Assembly: GCA_944548615.1 (NCBI GenBank)
Contig: OX155951.1
Span: 41,952,113 to 42,016,112, forward strand
DNA: 64,000 bases
Direction of reading: 5' to 3'
DNA from: Micropterix aruncella
Taxonomy: Eukaryota > Arthropoda > Insecta > Lepidoptera > Micropterigidae
Part shown: positions 54,336 to 64,000 of the stretch, one piece after another
How the letters are laid out: every line of letters starts with the position of its first letter
Numbering within the stretch: the first letter of the stretch is position 1
The notes under the pieces: generated by a model
Told to the model about the DNA's origin: nothing
The model's database searches: none
The model's input: only the letters and a program-made list of their open reading frames with translations
Position numbers and translations under genes: made by a program

Positions 54336-54588
54336 TTCACGCGTTTATTGTTATTTACTGCGGCCATAAATGCTTCGCAAACTCGCACCATTCGCCAAGC
54401 ATAGAAAATCAATTCGCTGGAAGTTCGGGGCAATCCTAACTTTGGCGCCATCTGTTACGTTTGTCTATTTTCCAATATATCAGATTAAATGTGAAATGTT
54501 CGCAGAGTAATATTTTGTAGTTTGATTTATTTTATCATTATTTTAGACTACTGTTTTATTTTATGATTGTTTTGATTTTTAATGATTA
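54336..54588. other. No gene seen
   Basis: Contains GGCGCCATCTGTTACG, a phrase common near insect transposon remnants. Nothing else. Confidence 0.35.
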
Positions 54589-54998
54589 TGTTAGGGACCA
54601 CCCCTCACAAGACTCCAAATTATTCGATTTGAGGTGGTGGTGTCAACTTACGAGTTATCTCCGTATTTAAAGGCGGTTTTGATGAAGCAGAAGATATTTA
54701 TTGATTGAATCGATTGAATATTGCCAGTTATAACGCTTGCCGAACAGGCTATGTAATCGCGGATGTAGTGACTCTCGGGCCGAATGACCGAATTAGTGAA
54801 TGAATGCTTTGGTTGCTTTTTGGCCGGTTTATATAGGCCGTGAAATGTTGCAATTCGAAATATTCTGAGTAAAAGTATTGTTTCATCGTGCTGATTCATA
54901 GCTGCACGAGTCAAAATAATAGCTGAATTGTGTCAGTGGATTTCACTGGAAATCGATGCATTTGTTGATCGTATGTAGTGGACTTAAGGTCCGTTACA
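54589..54998 (-). mobile_element. Solo LTR, shortened copy with 4-bp TSD
   Basis: 410 bp, TGTTAGGGACC to GGTCCGTTACA, flanked by ATTA on both sides (54585-54588 and 54999-55002). Same family as 15076-15652 but lacking about 170 bp of the centre. On the minus strand TATATAA precedes AATAAATA. Confidence 0.9.
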
Positions 54999-56020
54999 AT
55001 TATTTTGTTTGTTTTTTTTCTAAATTATCATTTTGCTTATATTTTTATTTTCTGACTATCCGATAAATAATTTATAATGCTTTATTTTACTATAATAATT
55101 TCGTTTTATTATGAAAACATTAGATGAGAAAACATATTTTCATAAATATAAATTAAATTGCAATATACTCGTATTTAAAAATGGTGACTTCCTTGGAATC
55201 ATTATGTTTTAAATAATGTTTATGTATTTTCTTGAATTATTAATATATAAAAAAAAAATAAAAGTATGATTCGTAGTACTAGTTTATTCTGAAGAAGTGG
55301 ATTCCGGGTTATTTAAGTGTAAGCCATCAAAGTTTTATGTTTTTCGATTAGATAGGGTTCCTGTTTGTTTCAGCATTGCTCTTCAATTTGGTCTTGTCAG
55401 GCAATTACACTGCTCCGATATCAATAAAAAAACGTAGCGTACTACCCGAAATGGGCCATTAAATCCCACCAATCGGCAATCATAAAATATGACAGGATAC
55501 CGTGCCATCAGATCGGTTCCCGAATCCCGATTATTAAGTTGCCCATTATAAAGGCAGCCGTAAATCAAATATTTTGCGACTGAAATTATTTAATGCAACC
55601 TGCAGCGGCTTAGCCAGTTCTAATTTATGGCCTCCGAGCGTTTGTATAACCTCAGCCGTTAAACTTATGCAAGGGAGAGGGGCGTGGTCTGAAGTTGGTT
55701 AATGGGCGGAAGACACGAAGCCTGTCGCCAGCATTCCAGCCGAGAATCAGATATATCTGCTTGGTTTATTTGTGGAGATTGGGGAAGATAGAAGTAAATG
55801 TGACAAAATATGATGCTCCACCTCAGGGTGGGGCAACACATACCTATGAAGGCGGACCAAAAAACGTAAACATTGCCAAAAACAACAACTTATCTGTGAA
55901 CGGACAATAGTCAGAAGCCTTTGCTCATTTATATTCGCAGGCACTTTAGGATCGTATATTCAACTTATATCCGTACGACTCCGTACGACAAAAGTACATG
56001 CACATACAAAAAGGGGTCGT
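54999..56020. other. No recognised gene
   Basis: AT-rich to 55370, then moderately GC-rich; short frames at 55383-55568 (minus) and 55695-55910 (plus) are unmatched. Confidence 0.35.
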
Positions 56021-56023
56021 CCA

Positions 56024-56058
<35 letters not shown>

Positions 56059-56150
56059 TTATTCATTCCATAAAAGCATTTCACAATATTGAGGAACATG
56101 TCAAATTTTACAATCATAATTTACCGGATGATAAAACCGCTTTGATTAAT
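56024..56150 (-). repeat. LINE 3' end with (CAT)n tail
   Basis: An uninterrupted (CAT)n array from about 56026 to 56058, then TTATTCATTCCATAAAAGC, the tail and 3' end of a minus-strand insertion. Its 5' limit was not found. Confidence 0.6.
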
Positions 56151-56629
56151 TAAAAGGAAAAAAAATAATTGTAATCAGAGGTGATTACTTAAAAATAGTC
56201 AAATTTACAAAATAATCAATAATCAAACAAATAATAATCAATACCATAAAAAGAAAAATTCTGAAACATGCGTAATTAAAAACAATGTCAATAAAATCTA
56301 AAACTTAGTTCGAAATTATAGTCATAATATGGTTATTTATAATCAAGCAATTGTGGACGCAATATCATAAAAGTCGTCCAGTTTGTAATGGGCATGTTTG
56401 ACTAACTGATTTTTCAAGCAGATTTTATATGCTCTCAAGTCTTTTCGTCGATGATGGCAAAGTCACGTGATGTGTTTTAGCAACTTTTCAGACCGACTAT
56501 GGTTAGACAAGCCTTACCACGAAGAGCAATTTGTTGGCTTGAAACGTAATCTTGCTCGTTTCAAATAGGAAATTAAAAAGAGATGGATCAAAGCTCATTA
56601 CAAAGTAGATACTTTTCTGAAATCCAATA

Positions 56630-56780
56630 AATCATGGCTGGAAGGAACTTTTGAAATCCGTGTTGCTGAAACTAAACAAAATCGGCGGTCGACCATCAAA
56701 ATCCTTTAAAGAGGTTTGTGAAAGGAGCAAAAGGCGAAAGACGGCAGAGCACCGTTCTGCTTTTGAATAAAATGTAATTA
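56630..56780 (+). pseudogene. Unnamed protein fragment (GRPSKSF-ERSKRRKT)
   Basis: Plus frame LKLNKIGGRPSKSFKEVCER then SKRRKTAEHRSAFE and stop. A GRP-K-FEE-S-RSKRRKT-- motif occurs in several unnamed insect and cnidarian multicopy proteins, to my recollection. Upstream, SWLEGTFEIRVAETKQ in another frame may belong to it. Function unknown; fragment and frameshifted. Confidence 0.35.
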
Positions 56781-56852
56781 TACTGCGCAAGTGGAGTTGG
56801 GAAAATCGGCTAATGTCCCAAGGACAAATAGAGTTGTCACACAAATAGAGTT

Positions 56853-57130
56853 GACAAAGGGCGAACCCGTCACCTCAGGAAGTTTTAACCATTAGTCGTT
56901 CTATCTCCCGTGAAGTGAGCGCAGAAGACTTAGACAAAACAGTCCACCGTCAAGCTCCGCCACATGCCCGTAAGAGGCCAACAGGTGTGTTACCCAGCGG
57001 GCTTACACTCACGCCCTTACTTCCAATTGCGACCAGATTACTCCGGTCTCTCGATTGGTTACGACTTCGAGGTTGCCTGCGCGGTCCTCTCCCTTACGAA
57101 GCGGTGGAACGGTGTATAACGAATCTATGA
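56853..57130 (-). repeat. GGGAG-family fragment
   Basis: Reverse-strand copy: GGGCGAACCCGTCACCTCAG, AAGTTTTAACCATTAGTCGT, GCCCGTAAGAGGCCAAC and CGGTCCTCTCCCTTACGAAG, close to the 37.9-kb copy and cut near 57130. Confidence 0.7.
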
Positions 57131-57144
57131 ACCGATAACGAATT

Positions 57145-57430
57145 ATTCATACTATTCTCCGGTTGAATCCCACTTGAGATATTTGATCCTATTGTGGGCA
57201 AATGCCACTGATATTAAAGAGGTATTTATTTTACAAAAAAGAGCCGTGAGAGCAATACGCGGATTAAATAGGAGAGAATCTTGCAAACCACTATTTCGTG
57301 AACTAAAGATCCCCACCGCTTATGCCATACCTATTCACGAAAGCCTGCGCGAGTTCCACAAAAACAAAAATAAAGGAAAGCACCAAGCTCTTGCCCAAAT
57401 ACATTCCCACAATACAAGGCACAAGTGAAG
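57145..57430 (+). pseudogene. LINE RT C-terminus fragment
   Basis: Plus frame LRYLILLWANATDIKEVFIL, QKRAVRAIRGLNRRESCKPL, FRELKIPTAYAIPIHESLRE then ALAQIHSHNTRHK and stop at 57426-57428. This is the Y-I-LWGN---I--VF-LQKRA-R-I-G----ESCKPLF--L-I and HNTR block of a LINE reverse transcriptase tail. It sits between two GGGAG fragments. About 95 residues with no internal stop. Confidence 0.85.
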
Positions 57431-57605
57431 ATAGCGGACAAAGTCGGTCCACTGTCTAGATCCACAGACAAAGAGGTGAGAGGACAACGCCGTAACGCGA
57501 GGCACTGGGAAGTGAACCCAGCGGGTTGACCTCACGCCCTCACTACCAGATTAGGACGAATTTCTCCGTCCTGCAGTCTGGTTACGTACATCCAGAGGAT
57601 TATCT
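57431..57605 (-). repeat. GGGAG-family fragment
   Basis: CCACAGACAAAGAGGTGAG, CGTAACGCGAGGCACTGGGA, GCGGGTTGACCTCACGCCC and TTAGGACGAATTTCTCCGTC correspond to the reverse of the 28.9-29.2 kb blocks. Confidence 0.55.
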
Positions 57606-58266
57606 AGATTTGGCGGCCCGTGCCACAGCAAGGTGGTATTCATCAAAAAAGCAAAACTCGAAATGAAATAAATAAATTAACAATTAAAAACAAATATCGC
57701 ATCTTGCGTATTCTTTCTTCGAGCTTTGGTGCCTACTAACACTGCAAGCTTTTTCAGATTCATCTGTGACGTCTTATCATTTTAGTTTTTTTTTCTTTTT
57801 GTAGAAAAAATCTCTAAAAACTGTTTGTTACTCCGAATAAATCCCCAGGCGGTAATAAGAATACTACCCCCCCCCCCCCAACCCGATGTTTCTCTTTGCC
57901 CCTTACCCCCTCAAACTTCAAAACTCGGTGTACCTTTTACTTATAAAACACCATTAGGTACTGGATTTTCTGCGAAAATTGATTTTTCATTCTGTACGCG
58001 TCGTTTGTCCGAATAGTGTTGGACCGTTTATTATGTCTGTAGCCTAGCAATCAACATAGGTAGAATCTATAATCGCAATATTTTTATTACATTGTATCAT
58101 TGACATCATATAACTACTAGACCTCGTGACCGGCTACATGACAATTATTATACATGCTACTTTATACATGACAATTATTAAGAGAGTGAAATCGAAGACG
58201 TTCCACTAAGATGAAACATTTTTTATAAGTATGTTAACGAGGAAACAACCAAGAAAAAAAACAACA
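57606..58266. other. 3' flank of the Gypsy element; no gene
   Basis: On the minus strand this follows the Gypsy pol stop. It holds a run of 13 C (57868-57880, plus strand), possibly a polypurine tract on the element strand, and a doubled ACATGACAATTATTA (about 58137 and 58169). The 3' LTR was not delimited. Confidence 0.35.
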
Positions 58267-60097
58267 TCAAACGGAGTCCTTGGGATTTAGTTTAAAATCC
58301 TTTATATGCCATGTGCCTATATTCTTGCCTTCTGCATTAAGCAGTTCATACACCAAAGGAGAGTGTTTCTTCAATATCTGACATTTTTCATACCGCGGGG
58401 CAAACTTTGAAATGAAGTAATTTCCCGCATTGCTCAGAAAATAAGTTTTTTTATAAACCGTATCCCCAACGGAAAATTCAGCCGGAAGGTGTTTGCGGTC
58501 GTAATATACCTTATTGTAAGCATGCGATTGAAGTAATTTCTTCCGCACGGTATGGAAAACGCCAGGAAGTTCTTTCAAATCCTGAGCGTAGGACATTCTG
58601 CTACCGAATATGACTTCGGCTTGGGATTCCGGGGATTGCGTATAAAAAGAACCATCTAAAATCGGTTCTCGACTATGGACAAGGAAAAAAGGGCTGAAAC
58701 CCGTGGCTTCCGAAACAGCCGAATTGATCGCCATCTGAATGGCAGAAAGGTGGAGGTCCAAAGAGCGATGGTCGTCTTTAACTGACAACGCCAACGCCGT
58801 GACAACCCCACGATTCTGCCTCTCAGTTGGATTGACCTGAGGGCAATATTTCGGGTTCAAGTATACCTTGGGAATTCGGTACTTGGTCATTAGACCCGAG
58901 AACTCCTTACCAATGAATTGCTTCCCATTGTCCGAAATGACATACTGCGGAACACCAAATTGCAGAAAGACCTTATGCTCCATAATGTGGCTAACGATTT
59001 TACTAGTAGCACGTTTTAAAGGGAATAATAAGAAATATTTGCTAAAACAACACGTGACTACTAGAATATGTATATTTCGATCTCTCGTCATCGGGTAGGG
59101 GCCCAAAAGATCGACGGAGATCATCTGAAAAGGAAAGGCACACGACTTTGGATTACCCAAATGACCCAACGGAGACACGTTCGGATGTTTGTATTGCTGA
59201 CACGTATCGCACTTAGAGACGAATTTAACCACGTCTCCATGTAAATTTGGCCAAAAATAGCGCAAACAAAGACGACGATGGGTTTTAAAGACCCCAAAAT
59301 GAATTGCTAAATCAGAAGCATGATTTTCTTGTATGAGCTTTTCTCGGAAAGGTAATGGCACAACTAACTTCCAGTCGTAAAAACTGGTAAGTTGGTACTT
59401 GCTCCTCGAGTAACGATACAACTCACTGCCTTTGATCTGGTAATTGAGATACGCGGCAGGATTGCCGGATACCGCATTAACCAAATCGTTGTACCAGGGA
59501 TCGGCGACAACCGAGACAGCCGCTACAGGAAGTAGGCGAGATAACGCGTCTGGGACGACATTTTCGACACCCTTCTTGTGGATGATCTCAAAATCAAAAG
59601 CCGATAAACGGATTCCCCACCTAGCCAAGCGTCCCGTCGGGTTTTTAAGCCATAAAAACCAACGCAAACTGGCATGATCAGTGTAGATTTTGACCTTGGG
59701 ACCGCCCTCAAAGTAGCCTCGAAAATGCTCGACAGCATGGATCACGCTTAGGGCTTCACGTTCAGTAGCAGAGTAACGAGTCTCAGCAGGTAGGAGAGTC
59801 CTACTCGTGAAAGCGATTGGATGTTCTACGCCATCCACTGTCTGGGTAAGTACACCACCTAAACCGTACAACGATGCGTCGCAATGTAAAGCAAATGGCT
59901 TTGAATAGTCAGGACAAGCTAGGATCGGACTTGAAATTAAGGCGGATTTCAATTTTTGAAAGGCCTCTTCCGCCTCCGGTGTCCATGCAAACGCGGGAGC
60001 ACCTTTGCGGGTACTAGTCAACCGGAAAAGAGGTGCAGCAATACTGGAAAAATTACGAATGAAACGCCGGTACTAACCGGCCATTCCAAGGAAACTC
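58267..60097 (-). pseudogene. Ty3/Gypsy Pol: RNase H and integrase
   Basis: Long minus frame, about 584 residues from 60021 without a stop. RNase H: FALHCDASLYGLGGVL (Asp48), TEREAL (Glu88), IYTDHASL (Asp115), VPDALSR (Asp158). Integrase: an H-x6-H zinc-binding pair (234/241), CDTC (271/274), then SVDLLGP (Asp304), ISDNGKQF (Asp364) and NPTERQNR (Glu400), a D,D(35)E triad, so all catalytic residues are present. A C-terminal block (SVGDTVYKKTYFLSN, WHIKDFKL) follows. The frame extends upstream through YRRFIRNFSSIAAPLFRL but meets TAG at 60073-60075 where a Tyr is usual, and the gene is split at 60098 by a TTAA-flanked insertion. RT continues at 63783. Confidence 0.95.
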
Positions 60098-60141
60098 TTA
60101 AGAGGGTGCTGCACGAAATTTCTCAAATTAGGGTCTAGCGT

Positions 60142-61270
60142 TTTAGTTATTCCGCTAAAACTACGCTAATAAAAGCAGTGACAAAAAACACTCGTTTTTA
60201 TCAATAAGTAATTTATAAGGTGAGCTAATAAATTTGGCAATAGTTTGCGTAGTTTTTTATAAAAACACCCGAGAAAATATACAAAAATGGGCGCGGGGTT
60301 TTAGTCCTCACTGGGAAAATAATAACTAATTTGAATTACAAATTATTATAAAAGAACGTTAAATGACATATCTTCACTATAAGCTATTTAAATTTCAATG
60401 ATTGTAATAGGATTTTATACAATAAATCCAAGAAAATCAGGTATCAGATTCTCCATACATTTTTTGTATGAGCTGGCCGCGTTAATAAATACACAGGCGC
60501 GCTATGAAATAGATTCACTTCCCTGCTGCTATTGAAAGCGGGAGCACGTCTTTTTCGGTTAGCTCTTATCAGTTCCCGCTCACGTAATATTTTATTCTTC
60601 TACACCGCAGTGCCGCGTCGTCACGCATCGTCACGAGAAAGCAAACAGCAGTAAGTATTTTATTTTTTATATTTGTTTTTTATTAATGGATGTTTATGCC
60701 ATCTTTGTTATAACTTATTATAATACTCTACATGTATTTTAGTTAATGGGGAAGCGTAAGAAAACATATTTCGTTTTTTGAGAAACGCCATAGAATCAGC
60801 GTGAAATTTCAGTCTGAAGACATGAGAAAGCGATGTTGTTCTCAGTCCGAGATATAAGAAAATGAGATAGTTTTAAACCCCAAGATTCGATCGATACGAT
60901 GCTCATTATATAAAAAATAGATCGACTCCAATAAGCGTAAAACAATTGAAAATATTTTCTGAAGGGACCACTATTCGAAACTTGTAATCTCGAATAGTTT
61001 AGTTAATTTGCGTGAAAAACCTGAAATTCAATAAAAAAATACTGAAAGACGCATAAACCATGTACAGGTAGAATATTGATTTTGAATATTGATTTTGAAA
61101 AGCAGTTTCGCCATCAGGAGTGAGCAACGAAGGACATTTCGGCATGCAGATGTAACATTTTCGTAAGTTGAAAATAAGTGGTTGGCTGTAAGATATTTAG
61201 CTTACAAAGAGCATTGATAGGATATGCACTGATTTAAGGTTGCGACACGTCATTTAAACCAGAAAAAGCA
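60142..61270. other. Left interior of the TTAA insertion; no gene
   Basis: Contains GTTTTAGTTATTCCGCTAAA and a CpG-richer block (60500-60650). No coding frame of note. Confidence 0.4.
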
Positions 61271-61274
61271 CGGG

Positions 61275-61710
61275 AATTTTAAAATCAAATAGTCTTTGAA
61301 AATATTCAAAACTATAGAATACTAATAAATATTTTGAAACTATAGAAAAATAAAATAATTTAAAAATCATTTTAAAATCAAATAGTCTTTGGAAATATTC
61401 AAAACTATAGAATACTTAGAAATATTTTGAAACCATAGAAAATTAAAAAAAAATGAAAATCATTTTAAAATCTAATAGTTTTTGAAAATATTCAAAACTA
61501 TAGAATACTTTGAAATATTTTGAAACCATAGAAAAATAAAATAATTTGAAAATCATTATAAAGTCAAATAGTCTTTGAAAATATTCAAAACTACAGAATA
61601 CTTAGAAATATTTTAAAACCATAGAAAAATAAAATCCTTTGAAAAACATTTTAAAATGAAATAGGCTTTGAAAATGTTCAATATCATAGATATTCAATAG
61701 TATAGAGAGA
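61275..61710. repeat. 93-bp tandem array, about 4.6 units
   Basis: The phrase ATAGTCTTTGAAAATATTCA recurs with exactly 93-bp spacing (AGTC/AGTT/AGGC marks at 61291, 61384, 61477, 61570 and 61663), each followed by AACTATAGAATACTTAGAAA and AACCATAGAAAAATAAAA variants. No indels between the marks suggests recent or constrained expansion. Confidence 0.9.
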
Positions 61711-61865
61711 GTTTAAAAAAAATTGAAACTTGAGTTTTTTTATTTTTCTTTATTTTAACTTCATCTCATACATTGTTCACCTTGATCGATCAGCAGAAAA
61801 TTTTCATCTCATCATTGCGTCACATCACAAAAATAACAATTTTCAATCACATTAATTTTCAATCG

Positions 61866-62262
61866 CTACGTTACATTATTTAAAATATTAAATTTAAAAT
61901 TATCGCAGAGTTCGGAAGACCACCACGGGGCCGCGAAACCACCGCGGGGTTTCTTCCGCCCTACTACGGCATCACAGGAAGACTCGATGGCCGCATTAAG
62001 TGCGACACACAAGTCCTCTGCGGTACTACTAGAAGGCGTAAAGGCCTCAAGATTCTCGCAGAGGACTTCACCAAACCGGTCCCAGTTAATGTCGCCGGTT
62101 CGGTATCGCCACTCGGATTGTGGCGTGGGGAGAACGCGACGGCCGATGCCAAATGTCACCAGTCTGCGGTCCGAAGAAGAAAGGTGCTCGTGAACTTTCC
62201 AATTGTTCATCCAACGGGCGAATCCCGGGGAGCACAGAGTGAAATCCACAAAACTCCTCTTC
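61866..62262 (-). pseudogene. LINE AP-endonuclease C-terminus
   Basis: Minus frame SFVDFTLCSPGFARWMNNWK, VHEHLSSSDRRLVTFGI, then WRYRTGDINWDRFGEVLCEN and SCDAVVGRKKPRGG and FAAPWWSSEL. DFTLCSP and SSD-RL-TF-I are the last two blocks of the APE-type endonuclease of R1/Jockey-like LINEs; the W---W---L and PWW--EL blocks form the linker to RT. The catalytic His of the SDH motif is replaced by Arg, so the nuclease would be dead even if complete. The frame is cut upstream by TAA near 62272 and downstream at 61866; no RT follows. Confidence 0.85.
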
Positions 62263-62279
62263 GAGACTGTTTAAAAGTG

Positions 62280-62632
62280 GCATTCATTAATTTATTTCTT
62301 TATTAATTTTAATTACATATTTGAAGTTGTTCAAAAATATATAATCACATTAAGCCGCGAAATCTATCTGTACCTTCTTTCCGTCGGAAGTAGTTTATTT
62401 ATAAAGGTAACTGCTTTTTTAAATAATTAAAGTTTTGGTGTAGCTATTTATACCTATAATAATTACTGTTTTTTTATCCTTCTCGACATACATTTTATCC
62501 TCGTACTGATGAGAATAACAATGTTATAATTGTTTGCATTATCCATTTTTATTTCTTTACTCAGAATCATAAAGTATATCTGCTATTATATCCTGATAGT
62601 GGAAACGGTTCGTCTCATATTTTGAAAAAATT
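62280..62632. other. No gene seen
   Basis: AT-rich interior of the TTAA insertion. Confidence 0.4.
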
Positions 62633-63605
62633 ACTGTAAATTGTGATAAAAGCAAATCCTTTTGCACACGTGTGTTCATTAGACCAAAATAGTTGATTTG
62701 ACCTGCCGCTCCGACAATTTGGCCCAGCGGACTCGAAATGGCGGCAATTTTCCAAGATGGCCGCTAATAAACCAAAATGATTACTCTCGTGCTGATTTTA
62801 AAGACCCATGGGTCTTTTTCGGTTATTTTGGCGTCGTACATTTCAAATATGATGCGGAAAATATAAACATAAATAAATATAAATAAATAATTCCTTACAA
62901 ACAAGGTAGAATGTGTACAATCATTTATTTATAGTGTAGTATAGTGTAGAATAAAACGGCCACGGTACATTTATTTTGACCAGTTCTGATGATGACACCG
63001 AGTACAAAAGTTTAAGTTTTCTGGCCAAAAGTACAAATATGTTCAAATCGGTTCAAAATACGTTCAAAGGTTGTTCAAAACACATGTAGTCGTCATATTT
63101 GAGCCAGCGACTACAAATTCAAAGTCAAAGACCCATTCACATATTCTATATTATATAGTTCAAATTTTCCATGTTTTCTGGGTAGCAAATTTCAGAAATT
63201 ACTTACAGCATACACAAAATTATTCTCTCGTTTGACTTTTTTGACAGTTTTGACTTTAGATTCGTCTTTTCCAGTGTGCAAATACTCGAAGAAGACGCGT
63301 ATAACATAACGGTAACGTGAAAGTAAATAGGTACTCGTTAAAAATGTTTATAATCCTGTTCAAAATTAACTAAAGTTATTTTTATTGCCATATTTGAAAT
63401 ATACGACCCCAAAATAGCCGAAAAGGCCCATGGGTCATTAAAATCAGCATGAGAAAAATAATTTTGGTTTATTAGCGACCATCTTGAAAAACGGCCACTA
63501 TTTTGAGTCCGCTGGGCCAAATATGTCGGAACGGCGGGTCAAATCGACCATTTTGGTCTAATAAATACGTGTGCAAAAGGATTTGCTTTTATCACAATTT
63601 GCAGT
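62633..63605. mobile_element. Foldback element with about 220-bp arms
   Basis: Left arm 62633 to about 62850 and right arm about 63385 to 63605 are inverted copies: ACTGTAAATTGTGATAAAAG / ACTGCAAATTGTGATAAAAG, then GCAAATCCTTTTGCACACGT, GGCCCAGCGGACTC, and AAGACCCATGGGTC / ATGACCCATGGGCC blocks. The centre of about 530 bp has no gene. Lies wholly inside the TTAA insertion, near its right end. Confidence 0.85.
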
Positions 63606-63782
63606 TTTTGTTATTTGCAATTTGCTATGAGCAATAAAATTATAAAATTCGGGTTACATAGCTTTGGCGGGTGACCGTCTGTTCAGCGTTATCAATGTAT
63701 GCGATTTAGTCGTGGCCGCCGCCGGCAAGCGTAAATTACCTACATTTGTGTAGCGGCATAGGCTCGGACGGAGCCCTCTTAA

Positions 63783-64000
63783 CCATTTTAGGTGAATTAG
63801 GAGTGGGAAAGTCTAGGATACATTTTACCTTTTCCGGATCTGTATGTAGGCCATGGGAATCTACAACATACCCCAGGTACTTTAATTCTTGCCGGAAAAA
63901 CTGGCATTTTTTAAAATTTATGGAGAGATTCGCATAAATGAGACGATCTAGGACTCTGTTTAAGAGAGAAATATGTTCCTCAAAGGTCGACGAGACAATT
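63783..64000 (-). pseudogene. Ty3/Gypsy Pol: reverse transcriptase, C-terminal part
   Basis: Minus frame running off the window edge: IVSSTFEEHISLLNRVLDRL, YANLSINFKKCQFFRQELKY, LGYVVDSHGLHTDPEKV and CILDFPTPNSPKMVK. These are the blocks after the YxDD active site (EH---L--V---L, L-IN--KC-F, LG--VD--GL-TDPEKV). It continues in frame into 60097 when the TTAA insertion is ignored. The active-site motif and the rest of pol and gag would lie beyond 64000. Confidence 0.9.

Larger units (their letters stand above)
60102..63778. mobile_element. 3.7-kb TTAA-flanked insertion in Gypsy pol
   Basis: Gypsy sequence stops at TTAA (60098-60101) and resumes at TTAA (63779-63782); with the insert ignored the RT-RNase H frame is continuous (PKMVK then SFLGMAG). 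Ends GAGGGTGCTGC and, on the right complement, GAGGGCTCCGTC share GAGGG. TTAA duplication and short TIRs fit piggyBac- or Kolobok-type transposons. No transposase was recognised, so it is non-autonomous or decayed. Inside are a 93-bp tandem array, a LINE fragment and a foldback element. 60480-60660 is CpG-richer. Confidence 0.75.

Noticed and set aside
58868..59677. Plus-strand frames opposite Gypsy pol
   Set aside because: Antisense shadows of the integrase and RNase H coding.
62698..62886. Open frame with a relative on the other strand at 63338-63520
   Set aside because: Both are translations of the inverted arms of one foldback element.

Overview
The window looks like an AT-rich insect chromosome, probably lepidopteran. 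The support is a CLIP-domain serine-protease remnant, Helitron ends with the 5' TCTATACTAATATTATAAAG / 3' GGGTCAGCTAG signature common in insects, Jockey/CR1-like LINEs with microsatellite tails, and long-TIR MITEs. Nothing bacterial or phage-like was seen: no operons, no ribosome-binding sites, no CRISPR. The species assignment is inference. || No intact host gene is visible. The only host-gene sequence is a broken CLIP serine protease at the left edge (minus strand, about 128-845), in which a protease tail runs directly into a CLIP domain in another frame. Everything else that can be named is mobile DNA or its debris: a Ty3/Gypsy pol, solo LTRs, three or more Helitron groups, two hAT remnants, many 5'-truncated LINEs, several foldback MITEs, and an unnamed repeat family of about 660 bp (called GGGAG here). 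|| Layout. 0-3.5 kb: protease pseudogene, quiet DNA and a LINE tail. 4.2-7 kb: foldback MITE, then a three-level nest (GGGAG element inside a solo LTR inside another GGGAG element). 7.5-15 kb: MITEs and LINE tails. 15-23.2 kb: solo LTR, tandem Helitrons, GGGAG copies, a CpG-rich patch with CRE-type sites, an internally deleted hAT and a MITE. 24-26.6 kb: a decayed Helitron with recognisable N-terminal and helicase sequence. 27-33.8 kb: LINE fragments, GGGAG copies and a 131-bp minisatellite. 35-39 kb: a clean GGGAG insertion with a 14-bp target duplication. 39.8-42 kb: a Helitron bracketed exactly by 108-bp direct repeats, and a Helitron keeping the helicase C-terminus. 42.5-43.8 kb: ZBED-type hAT remnants. 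44.3-48.1 kb: a 3.8-kb element with about 690-bp terminal inverted repeats carrying a decayed gene of an uncharacterised multicopy family. 48.4-53.8 kb: LINEs interrupted by other LINEs. 54.6-57.6 kb: solo LTR and GGGAG/LINE debris. 58.3-64 kb: Gypsy pol split by a 3.7-kb TTAA-flanked insertion that itself carries a 93-bp tandem array, a LINE endonuclease fragment and a foldback element. || The elements do not form a pathway. What connects them is nesting, and several insertions can be read precisely from target duplications or from reading frames that become continuous when the insert is ignored. The most unusual items are the 44.3-48.1 kb long-TIR element, the 108-bp repeats bracketing a Helitron, the GGGAG family and the TTAA insertion. 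All calls come from reading the sequence by eye; boundaries given as 'about' are approximate.
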